Part shown: in pieces, positions 54,700 through 64,000 of the stretch
Layout: every line of letters begins with the position of its first letter
How positions within the stretch are numbered: position 1 is the stretch's first letter
Assembly (NCBI GenBank): GCA_030248295.1
Contig: JASANH010001265.1
Coordinates: forward strand, 372,001 to 436,000
DNA: 64,000 nt
DNA from: Mesodorylaimus sp. YZB2_4
Lineage: Eukaryota; Nematoda; Enoplea; Dorylaimida; Dorylaimidae
Reading direction: 5' to 3'
Translations under genes and position numbers: made by a program
Notes under the pieces: model-generated
The model's input: the letters and a program-made list of their open reading frames with translations, nothing else
Database searches by the model: none
Told to the model about the DNA's origin: nothing

Positions 54700-57600
54700 T
54701 GGGCCACTATTTTTAGCTGGGCCAGTCACGGAGTCTCAGCTTTGTGCCAAGACGGTAAACCCTGACCTTCAGCAATCGAGCAACGCTTTAAACTGAAACT
54801 GCTAGTAAAGTTTGCATTTCCTTGGCCTTTTGATTCTACAAACTGATCCCATCACCGTAATCTTTGGTCAACACGGCGATGACTGGACGGGTGTGTCAGC
54901 TGATACCCAATACGATGGCGATCTTATGACTGGCCACTGCACTTTCCTACAATACCTTGCCTCCCATGCCCAAACCCACAGCCTCTCGTTGGAAGAGAAG
55001 CGATACAAAGTCCAGAAGAGATGGGTCTTGCAAGAGCGTATACGGCGATTCTTGTCATGACAGCCCTGCCAAAAGAGCCCAGCTCGACCACGATCCCCCC
55101 TTTTTGGTCACGCTGAGGGCTTTCTGAGAAAGGATACAAACCATACAGTGTTTATCCGAAAGTACCCCCTCGAATATTAAAATCCTTGTCTCACCCTAGA
55201 AGAGACTAGTGTAATCACCAAGTTTACTGAACCACGCACCCGACGGAGATACGGCACACACTCACCAAGATCAAGGCAGACATCCCCTTATATATCTCCC
55301 CAGTAGATCGATTTGCATATATCATCAGATCACCCGTTAGTCACAAGAACTGGTTTTCTGAGCCTTGGTTGTACTTTAATCTGGCGTTTTGACTGGCATC
55401 GTACCTTGATAACCGGTAACCGGCGCCAGCTTGCTGGAACTGGATGAAAGGATAAACACTACACCCCTTACACTAGGGCTGACCAGAGGATGGCTCAAGC
55501 CACAGAAACTACCTCACGCAGTCCGCGGACACTTCGTGACTTTACTACCCCTCACCAATAAGGCAATGTAGACTCAATTCGGGGAGCAGCAGCACCTGTT
55601 GGCCGTCAGTTCTGACGGACCTGAGCCCGAAGTGTTCACAGAGCAGTTCAGACCAGGAACTCTAAACCAGTCTTCTACCAATGCCTGCAAACCAAACTGG
55701 ACACTCGACCTCGAATTCACTCTCGGTCTCGTGCGAGCCGTCTTAGGAGAGGCCATGAAAAGTTCCCTGAATCAGTGCACTGATGGGCTAGAGAAACTAG
55801 TGCACGCATTACAATAGGCCCTTTGTCTCTGGGCATTTTGTAATGCGAATTCTGATCGAATGGTAACTATTCCGAATAGTAACCCCCTTCGCAACCTCGG
55901 ATATGTCTGCGGGCTTCAGTTGAAACATGCGGCCTAGGACTTTCGATGAAGCGTAGCCTTCGCAAGTCGGAAATCGATAATTATATACAGTTGATTCTTG
56001 GTCTGCAGTAAATCTGAATGTGTTTATTGGAATAAATTGGCCGCGCATTCAGGATTTTCTTTGTACTAGGAAAAATTGCAGCAAACTAGCCAAATCCACT
56101 TACTGACTGACCATTGTGATCCCATTGTGTTCTCGCTGTCTGAGGCGTAAGTGAAATTTCATCTCCGCTGAGGAGGCTTTTAAGGAAACACTATACTGTA
56201 GATTAGGTTCCAATACTGCTTAACCCGGCGGTCAAAGCATTTAAAAGCACGAGATAAGTCGCAAGGCAGCGTTTCTTCGCCTTCACGCGGAGGATCTACC
56301 TCTGGACTACCTTGACTCTGAGTTTCCTCAGACAAACAGGTCTCTTTACCCTGCTGGTGCCGGGCAGTCTCTACCCAGTCTCCCCAACTGGAATAGCTCG
56401 ACGACAAAACTGGCCTAGACAAGAAAGCTAGGGAGGCTCATGATTTTCTAATCCGACTTCTGCTCTAACTCAAAATCTCCAGGCCAAACCACGCATCACC
56501 AAGCACTGGGGGAGGGGGGGCACTCAGCCGCCACGCCACCTCATCGTCGGTACAGTATGTACTGTAGGTTAAGGGGTTACTCCCTGACCACAGCACCCGG
56601 CTAACGCAGCTCTCATCTACATGCCAAATAGCCATAAAACCTGGATGGGCGTAACGTGCTAATGCTAGGTGGATATATTGGAAGTCGTGCATACTGAATT
56701 CCAATGTTTCTAAGTTACCCTAAAAAGACACCAGATGCCTAGTTCTTGACATGAAACCCCTCTTCTGATATTAACTTTTGTCATTCGCGATGAATGTAGG
56801 CGGCCCCTAATGCACATTTTCAGATAGTCATATACTCACGATCAGCTAAGAAGCTAAGAAATCTATCGATTTCGTTAAGAGAGTACCGAATCGCGTTGAG
56901 AAGTAATAAAAGCATTTTTAGTAATATTTGCATAAAAGTGTTTTGGGTTTCTGCGTTATTTTTGCTCTTATCATCGCGAAAACCTTTATGAAAAGAAGGA
57001 GCAAGAACAAGTCACGTGCAGGGTGCACGTGTTTTCTCACCGTAGCCCTGAACCATCAGCTTATGTTCTAAACAGAGACAGCATTGTTGGCGAGCCTTGT
57101 ATGCTCATCGATATTTCATTACGGGAAGTTTCTAGTTTGAGCAACACAAGACTGAGGTTAAGAACATTGAAGATGGAGATGAACAGAATCGATTTAATGT
57201 ATGCAAATACGGGTGCGACTAGGAAAAGGTCATGTGCAGCTGAAATTTCGAAATCTTATATAAAAAAACTAGTCAAAAACGCGGATAATAGATTAACAGC
57301 AGAAAACCAAGATCGTTAGCAGAAGCCCATATGAGCTTGGATGTACAGTAGAGTGGGCCGGAGCCGAGAAGCAATAGGATTGTCAGGCCTTTTCTAATAC
57401 TGCGCTGATGGATAATCGGAGAGAAGAACAATTCTCTTGGAGCAAAAATACACACATGAAACTACACAAACTCGCTTGTTGTCCCCAAAATAGTCTCTCT
57501 GCCCAAACCAGAAAATATAGCGATGGTAGTTATTTTCAAGACTGGATGAGAAAACAGGACCAAAAGAGAACGAAAAAGTCGAATTTTGAGAGAGCTAGAT

Positions 57601-58449
57601 TGACTTGCAAGTTGCGAGGGTTTGTTGGAGGTCGATCTACTGCAGCTTTCAACGTGTTTGGGGCCGAATGAATTTCCCTTGGCACACTGGCCCACGGTCA
57701 ATCGGCAAGGTCATATCGTTGACTTGGCCACCTCTTATCGATAGTCGAAATTAGAAACTGCTACGTGGAAGAAAACTGCTACGTGGAAGAAAACTAATGG
57801 CGAGACAGCAGCTTCTTTGCTAGAGGACTGAGGATCCATATTGCAGTCGGTTTTCAAAATCCTGCCCCTCTATCAGCGGTACATCATAATCGCATACAGA
57901 TTCTTTAGCGCTGTAATTTTTGGCATTTGTTGCATAACAGCGGAAGCTGAAGAAACGTTTTTGCGCAAAAGTATGAAACGTAAATTTTCCTCATACTACA
58001 TACAGTAGAGTGCACTGTACATACTGTACTCACTCTGAAAAACCATTGTTCCCATCATTGGCCGAACCAAAAGCATTTCCGAACTTTTGAAAAGATGGGT
58101 GGATCGACTCAATCTGATCCGACATTGGCAACTAAAATCTTTCGCGTTCTTTCAGCTTAAAAAATGTGTAGCAAACTAGTTATTATTTTAAAAATCCCCC
58201 ATCTCCCAAATTGGTATTGAATCCCGCTTTTAGTACAGGTTAGTTCTAAGTTTTTTGGAGTGGTTAAAGACAGTGACAGCGGGGAAACAGGGCAGGCTGG
58301 TGGGGACGAGCACTTCATCCCCATTTTAAAATGTCTCATTTCTTGAAGAGGATCAGCCAAATTGAGATCGAGATCCACGCCGAGTGTCGGATTGGCCGAT
58401 GCTGGCATTGTTTAGTATCTTATGACATGCCAGTGACGGAACAAAATAA
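54700..58449. other. Long gene-poor stretch
   Basis: 3.7 kb without a recognisable gene. Contents: the dispersed repeat copy at 55608-55740 (partner at 38.3 kb); paired TACAGTA/TACTGTA motifs at 56551-56566; a 20-bp tandem duplication (AACTGCTACGTGGAAGAAA) at about 57755-57795; several short frames with no domain (e.g. 57023-57319 +, a hydrophilic frame ending NRLTAENQDR). Confidence 0.35.
55608..55740 (+). repeat. Dispersed repeat, copy at 55.6 kb
   Basis: Partner of 38325-38455 (shared CAGTTCAGACCAGGAACT, CTCGGTCTCG). The 72-codon frame across it is probably incidental. Confidence 0.5.
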
Positions 58450-58548
58450 ATGTAACCCTGGCTCTGGTGGCCTGTGGCGAGTGGGGTGACAATTGTCCAA
58501 TTATCGGCCGGCCACATCCTCTCCTACGCCTGCCAGACTTGGTTACAC
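58450..58548 (-). mobile_element. MITE, copy D (internally deleted, ~99 bp)
   Basis: Left end ATGTAACCCTGG...CTGGTGGCC; right end, reversed, GTGTAACCAAGTCTGGCAGG then CGTAGGAG, almost identical to the left end of copy A. The middle is missing, leaving a near-palindrome. Confidence 0.65.
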
Positions 58549-60104
58549 CCGAGTTGAACGGCGAAAATACTGGCAGCAAGTACTAAAATCGTTGTATCTG
58601 CCTCAGAAATTGAGAAGCCGAAAAATGAAAAATGTTTTTAAAAGCTGAAATATTAATAGATCTGAGCCACCGACAAGGAGTCTTTAGATCGTCGTTTGAT
58701 GATTAAAATACTCGCAATTTTACATATATCCAATTTCCTATTAATAGCTTTGCCATTTTTCCAAGATATTTCACGCCCAATTTGGAGAAGTAGACGGCCA
58801 CTTGGCGCCAGGCTCCCCCCCCCCCCCCATCCACTTCCGTCCACTTTCCGCTCGCCCCCACCCTCCCCCTGGGCAGGCAGCCCTGGGGATTTTACATTAC
58901 TCACTTACCAAAGTCGAACTAGCAGCCGGCTGAAACCTAAAACGACATTCTAATCGCAACTGAAAAACAAGTACAACTTGGTTTGGAACCCAAAAACGAC
59001 ATCTAACGAAGGTTCTGATGCACAAGAGCACATGAGGCAAAGTGGAGTGCAAGGATCGTAACTAGCTACTGGGCTACTTTCCATTCGAGGCTGCCCGAAA
59101 ATAACTTTCGCACAAGCATGATGAAGATACAATCATATGGTCAAATTTCGTATCATTTGAAGTTTTCCAGCCATATATCATTGTATCGCCCAATATTTTG
59201 CAATGAAGGTTTACTTGGCTCAAGCTGTGTCTTGTTGCACACTCGAACATCTCCGTTGCCTGGAGCTGCAGATAATCGGATAAACGAAGAAGCTTGTTAT
59301 CAAGCAACAAGCTCAAACCTTCGAACTGAACAAATTGCTTATCCAGGCGTGCAACGAATGGAGTCGGGGAGAATTCGCTACGATATATCCGTGGATGAAA
59401 CTTGCTCAGGCATCATCTGATGTGATTGATCCATACATAAATCTGGTCGAACGTCAGTAGGTCAAGTGCGTTTTGCTGGAAATACAACTTTTAAAGACAG
59501 GACCGAATTCGATTATTATTTATAAATAAGAGCGTAGCAGGAATATTCGTTAGTTTGATTGCCTCGTTGACGTATGGGACGTATTGCTTCAAACTTCAGA
59601 CCCCGCTAAAGTGATTTTGTGAAATTGGTCTGTTCGTTATTTTATTAGTCTCCTATTGCTTCCTACACGAAACTATACTCTAACTATTCATTCTGGTTCC
59701 ATTGGTGAGGTCCGTTTTCTGCATTTTGCATGTTGCGGTTGCCACTTTCTTCGAGCAAGTAGTCTGTCCTCCTAGCTAGGAAGGAGCTCCTCACGCGCCC
59801 TGCAGGAAACGAAGGGTTGGCTGCGGCTCCTTTCTACCTGGTCATTTTTGGACCGTTAGACTGAGGCGTACGGGAGTCAGACGAAAGCTGAAGAGTTTGC
59901 TATGCTCTGTGTTCTGATGCTGACCGTCCGGTTGGCTGTTACCCTTCTCTGCGATTTTTCTGAGCGACTGTGACGTCACACGTTCCGTTATTCTCTTTTT
60001 CTGTGGAGCACCAATTGGACGTCATAGTGAATTCCGTTTTTTGCTTCGAAGCCCTCCGTTTTTTCTGAGTTTTCGATCAGTCATTTTACCAGATTCAGTC
60101 GACG
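58549..60104. other. Spacer; short unrecognised frame at 59.3 kb
   Basis: A plus-strand frame ending at 59459 (ELNKLLIQACNEWSRGEFAT then IYPWMKLAQASSDVIDPYIN and a stop) looks protein-like but has no start and could be an isolated exon or relic. A C14-15 run lies at about 58816-58829. 59700-60100 could be a 5' UTR or LTR preceding the ORF at 60105; no LTR ends were found. Confidence 0.3.
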
Positions 60105-60548
60105 ATGCCGAATATTCTTCTTTCTTTGAGACCAGTTCGTAACGAAAGCAAGAAGTCCATGGCTGAGAAGCCGGCCTTAACTATGGCTTTCCAAACTGAA
60201 GCAGCCCGTGATGCCTACATCATGGAGACAGAATTCTTCGTCAATAAGCTGAAGGCCCGTCGTAGTGCATTTTTCCAGCTCCATGAGAAACTGATTCAGA
60301 TAACCTGCACGACAGAAGCTGATCAGAAATCAGTCGATGAGGTCGCCGAAGCCGACTCGAACCTGATACTGGAACTGGATACTGTGATTGAGGAAATTTC
60401 CGTTGTTCTGAGTACCCTCAATCGAGCCCGTGACCGTGATTTTCAGCGCAGGCAAGCAATCGCCGTGTACCTCGATCGTCAGCAAGCGGTAGCCGCCCTT
60501 ACGATCAACGCTGCTTCTCGACTGGCGTGTGAAAATGAAATAAAATGA
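60105..60548 (+). CDS. Gag-like helical ORF (147 aa), possibly BEL/Pao
   Basis: ATG-initiated frame with no signal peptide. Predicted mainly helical: FFVNKLKARRSAFFQLHEKL, ITCTTEADQKSVDEVAEADS, then NLILELDTVIEEISVVLSTL and a basic C-terminus. This resembles the coiled N-terminal part of BEL/Pao Gag proteins in pattern only. Retroelement debris lies just downstream. It could instead be a small host gene; no zinc knuckle is present. Confidence 0.35.
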   Translation: MPNILLSLRPVRNESKKSMAEKPALTMAFQTEAARDAYIMETEFFVNKLKARRSAFFQLHEKLIQITCTTEADQKSVDEVAEADSNLILELDTVIEEISVVLSTLNRARDRDFQRRQAIAVYLDRQQAVAALTINAASRLACENEIK

Positions 60549-60740
60549 AATGAAAAAGGCACGCTGCGTAAGACAGTAGCTACCCGCCGCTTATATCAAG
60601 AAATATGCGCTGGGCGGACGCCCGCGGAGTGCGCTTCCGCGGGGCTCCGGCGGCGCCGCCCACCTACGCGGCCCTGATGTTCAGCGCTGCCGCCGACCTA
60701 CCTATCCCCAACGAGCGGATACCTGCAGGCTGGCCGGCGG

Positions 60741-62101
60741 CCCATGGCCGCGCGAAACAAAACTAGTAACGAGAGCGCGCCTGAAAACAGGTTTCTTGTA
60801 TGCTAGGGGCGGCGTTTTTTCGAATTCCTAGCGCCAGATGTGTGGTACCTTTTTTGAGTGAGGCCTTCTAGATAGCCGCATGACATCGAGAAGAACATCT
60901 GCACATTCATAAATGCAAAAAAGCAAATTTTTTTAACCCAGCTCGGTTTTGCTTAGTGAATATGTCTTCCGTCTCACTGCACATCCACAAAGCAGGCTGA
61001 ACTGTCCTGCGAGCTTCAGCTACGGTACCTGCATTGGATAAGTCGTGGTATACAAAAATCATGAAAGCTCTATTTTTCGTACCAATAATTTTATTACCAT
61101 TAGTTCGCGAAAGCAAACTTGGCGACACTGATGATGAAACCGAGCTGCTTACGGAACAGATGCCATCATTAATATTGACATGGACACATGCATGGATGTC
61201 GACATGAACATACCAAAAGTCCATGTCCAGTTAAACACAGATTTGGATTTGAATGATGGAGTGAATGGCGGATTAGCGTCAAAACGCACTAAAAAACGCC
61301 CATGTCAATGGGATCACGCAGGATACGGTAAAGTTATTCCTCCATTGCCAGCTGAGCCCGCTGCAACTGACGATGAGTGAAATGAAGGCCATTCAGGACC
61401 ATTCGTACCTTGCGCCAGCAGTGCAGCATATGCCTCAATTTAATGGTCGAAAGTTCACGAGGGAAAATACATTTGCGTCCTGAATTTCACAAAGATGCAG
61501 TGGCACTAATCAAGAAATTCGATAGCGCTGATGCACAACTTAGGCAAGCAGTGATCGATGCAAACCTGGTTTTTTCCGGCTTTAGCACCCATCCTGTCGC
61601 GGCTTCAGCTGCAGCGTTAACTTAGCCGCAACACTGTTAGTGATATCGTCAAGGCCACTTAAGGAGCTGCGAGCGATTTTGCGACGAAGCCCAAAATGTC
61701 GGTACCAGAGAAGTCGCCAGCAGATGCGGCAGCTTCCATTTAAAGACGCGGACGGCTGATGGACAGCTGAGGCAAGTAGTGATCAACGTCCATCTCTCTT
61801 TCTCCATGTTTAGCACTAACCCGGGGGGAGCAACAGGAGCGGCATGTAAGCACTCCAATTTTTAAAAACGCTCTTTCAGAGCCAGATAGGTCACCCCAAA
61901 ACGATTCTTTTCGAGTAGCCATGGTATATAAAATATTGTGGTACACCACAATAGCTCGCCCTAAAAGGTCAATAGTATCCGCCGAGCGCGAAAATCCTTA
62001 GCTACATGTCCTTTTGCTAAAACTCTCCCGCCCCTAGCATACAAGAAACCTGTTTTCAGGCGCGCTATCGTTACTAGTTTTGTGTTTCGCGCGGCCATGG
62101 G
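60741..62101. repeat. ~72-bp inverted repeat pair, 1.2 kb apart
   Basis: 60741-60812 (CCCATGGCCGCGCGAAAC..., GCGCGCCTGAAAACAGG, TTTCTTGTATGCTAGGGGCGG) is repeated in reverse at 62101-62028 with very few differences. The left flank (60600-60740) is extremely GC-rich. The right flank runs directly into the Ty3/gypsy integrase remnant. These could be termini of a TIR element or two opposed copies of a repeat; no target duplication was found. Confidence 0.8.
60813..62027 (+). other. Interior of the inverted repeat; hydrophilic frames with a duplicated segment
   Basis: 61180-61380 encodes a 66-aa acidic/basic peptide (MDTCMDVDMNIPKVHVQLNT...). 61410-61625 encodes EFHKDAVALIKKFDSADAQL then RQAVIDANLVFSGFSTHP. 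A diverged copy of the last segment follows at about 61690-61840 (GQLRQVVINVHLSFSMFSTN), so it was tandemly duplicated. No domain is recognised. These could be exons of a host or element gene. Confidence 0.3.
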
Positions 62102-62149
62102 CGTCGTATTGGGTCTAGTAAGACTGATGAGTAATCCGACTATAACAAA

Positions 62150-62840
62150 GTGTTGATCGCCTGCGTCGCCGTCTACCCGAGTGCTCATCAAGAAGACACT
62201 ATATGAAGAAGACTGGGATGCATTCATCCCTGTTGCTTTGTTCGCATTTCGCACCACCGTGCATTCATCGACTGATTGCGAGTATTCGCCAGGTCAACTC
62301 GTGCATGGCTGTGATTTGTCGTTTCATATCAACTCGTTGCTTCAGCTGCGTCACGTAATCGTGACCCAGCTAATGCAGCAGTTGACGGATGCATACAACA
62401 TTGTAACAGAAGAAATCGCAAAGTCACAACAAGCTTAAGCCCAGCAGTATAACAAATCAATTCATCGAATACCATTCAAGGTCGGATCATTGGTGATGTT
62501 CAAAAGAAACGCAGCGCCGAGAGGCTTGTCGTCAAAGTTACTAAATCGACTTTTGGGGCCTTATAGGATTCTTGCAATGTCTTCGCCTACAACCGCGTGC
62601 ATTCGTCCTCTACTTCAGCTTGGATCGGATGAGTTGGTTCACGTAAACCACCTACAATTACTTCGTGGATATGTGTCTGGTCAAGTACAGACACCAGTGG
62701 TGCTGCGTCAGCATCGAGACAGGATGCGATCACGGATCATGTGGTTGGCGTTCATGGCATCAAGACGAGTGGGTACATGTTGGAGGAGAGGAAGGAGGCA
62801 TTTCTACGCCTGGTGGGCTGACAGCCTTTCCTCCTAGCTC
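62150..62840 (+). pseudogene. Ty3/gypsy integrase C-terminal fragment
   Basis: One frame reads LIKKTLYEEDWDAFIPVALF then AFRTTVHSSTDCEYSPGQLV, i.e. the end of the retroviral integrase core (W-x-A-F-R-T-x-H-x-S-T-x-x-S-P). A single TAA at 62436 follows, then in the same frame the C-terminal module (KVGSLVMFKRNAAPRG, LNRLLGPYRIL, LVHVNHLQLLRG). 5' truncated: no RT, RNase H or catalytic core start. Its 3' side leads to a polypurine tract and LTR start at 63205-63220. Confidence 0.75.
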
Positions 62841-63119
62841 GTTAGTTCAGCGCGAAGATAAGACATGTACCATGGTTCTCGATTTGCATTGATACTAACC
62901 TGCTGTTTTGTGTCTCTGTGTGTGTGCCTTTGGTGGCCCTCTCATAATCAGTCTGGAGTGGGGCCGCCTTATTAAACGATTGCTCTCGTATCGCGTCCCG
63001 CCCCGCCCCACTATCGCCAGTTCACAATGGTCGCTCTGTTGGGCTACCATGTTGCTAGTCCTCTGTCTCTGTCGTTTCCTATACCCTACCTAGCTTTGGA
63101 TTTACCTTACAAGGTTGCC

Positions 63120-63410
63120 TGGATTAGCCAACATGCTTTTCTAGCGACACCACCAGAGCAGTGTGCTCCCTCGGTTCATCGGTGGATGGCTCACGCTTTT
63201 CTGGAGGGGAAGGCATATACAGTAATATGTGCCTCAGTGCATTCTGTTGTCATAATACATCTAGTGTGCATCGAGACACACAGACCATTTGTATCCTCCC
63301 TGTCAGGGCCCGAGCTCAACTGAGACTGGTTTTCCTATTGTTCTGAGAGATTGGCGCGAATAGCTCCTGGACTGAGAATTGTCAGTATAAAGGCCCTCCG
63401 CGAGTGGAAA
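63120..63410 (+). mobile_element. 3' end of the LTR element: polypurine tract and partial LTR
   Basis: 63130-63219 matches the pre-LTR region of the 19.4-22.0-kb element (CATGCTTTTC, CCAGAGCAGTGTGCTCCCTC, TCACGCTTTTCTGG), then a polypurine tract GGAGGGGAAGG, then an LTR-like start (AGTAATATGTGCC at 63221). LTR homology runs through CATCTAGTGTGCA and CAGTATAAAGGCCCTCC (TATA, 63383-63399) and stops at about 63405, where other sequence begins. Confidence 0.65.
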
Positions 63411-63504
63411 GGCCCTACGTGCTGCTTTTATTTCCTGGATACAAAATGCATATAATACGTAGGCTTTTACTGTCGCGAAGCAAAATTATTTATGCCACAA
63501 AGCC

Positions 63505-63775
63505 AGTGCAGAGACTTTCTGCTTTACTAAACGAGTCGGCTATACGTACCCTGTACTCGTGCTTGCACATAACAACCGATTTCTACGGTTCTCAAACGTA
63601 CAGTGCTCTTTACTTCTCTCTTGGCATTTCCATATGCCCAACCCACCCACAGATTCCTGCGCCCTATTTCTTGGACATAATACCATCAGCCAGTTTGGAC
63701 TGGAGGCCAGGCAAGGGTGGGCGGGAAGGGACGAAGCATATTGTGTCTCGGGAAGCTATGCTTTCCCGACATTTA
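63505..63775 (+). repeat. Dispersed repeat, second copy (partner 24100-24365)
   Basis: Shares TTTCTGCTTT, GAGTCGGCTA, CGTACAGTGCTCTTTRCTTC, GGCATTTCCATATGCCCA and TGGACTGGAGGCCAGGCA with the Pao-locus insertion. The frames here are a by-product of the repeat. The remaining bases to 64000 show no gene. Confidence 0.6.
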
Positions 63776-64000
63776 CTACTGTAGGTGGCTGGCATAATCC
63801 TTTCGCGCCCATGCTTGCTTATGCAGCTTGTGAGGTTTGCGGAGCGGAAATGAGTCAGACAGGCGAGGACAGCTAGGCCGTCTGGGGGCACCAGTTCGAA
63901 AGCACCTGGGGGGGACCGACCTGGATCGAATGAACAGGAAGACTAGCCATCCATGATGACTGCAGGTCACAACTCGAAAAGCCACACCCTTACAGTGTGA

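Overview
This is nuclear DNA from an animal, most likely an ecdysozoan (arthropod, tardigrade or nematode grade; I cannot place it more precisely). Genes are split by GT-AG introns of about 50 bp to 2 kb on both strands with wide spacers, there are no operons, and the mobile elements are typical of invertebrates: BEL/Pao and Ty3/gypsy LTR elements, a CR1/L2-like LINE, a mariner remnant and MITEs. The coding families also fit: EB-module secreted protein, C-type lectin, DEG/ENaC channels, F-box/LRR protein and a shisa-like membrane protein. Exon joins given here come from reading frame, splice sites and phase only; there is no transcript evidence.

Layout. 0-7 kb: an F-box/LRR gene (+), a two-exon secreted C-type lectin (-) and a nine-exon, 612-aa EB-module protein (-). 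10.7-15 kb: a four-exon shisa-like type I membrane protein (+). 16-18 kb: two small candidate genes (-), one a 61-aa secreted peptide with a Gly-Lys-Arg amidation-type site. 18.6-22.2 kb: a decayed GPCR pseudogene split by an LTR element with a 4-bp target duplication; the element carries an unrecognised long ORF. 22.5-24.8 kb: rearranged BEL/Pao remains. 25.8-40.0 kb: three tandem DEG/ENaC channel paralogues (-), all with the same four-exon plan. The one at 25.8-28.0 kb is intact. The middle one has a stop in exon 1 and a mariner remnant in intron 3. The third has a one-base frameshift in exon 3 and a MITE in intron 2. 42-44.9 kb: a membrane-protein fragment and a LINE. 46.0-46.8 kb: an unrecognised Tyr/Pro/Arg-rich protein (-). 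47.7-49.6 kb: a fourth, intronless DEG/ENaC channel of another subfamily (+). 50-52.7 kb: MITEs and a second LINE copy inside a GGATTCCA-type repeat. 53.8-54.3 kb: a two-exon candidate secreted peptide. 60-64 kb: a gag-like ORF, a 72-bp inverted repeat pair, a Ty3/gypsy integrase end with part of its 3' LTR, and a dispersed repeat shared with the Pao locus.

The clearest biological theme is membrane signalling. A DEG/ENaC cluster is being gained and lost (one intact, two lesioned, one divergent neighbour), with a dead GPCR and two possible peptide precursors close by. Some DEG/ENaC channels in other animals are peptide-gated, so a link between the peptides and the channels is possible, but that is inference.
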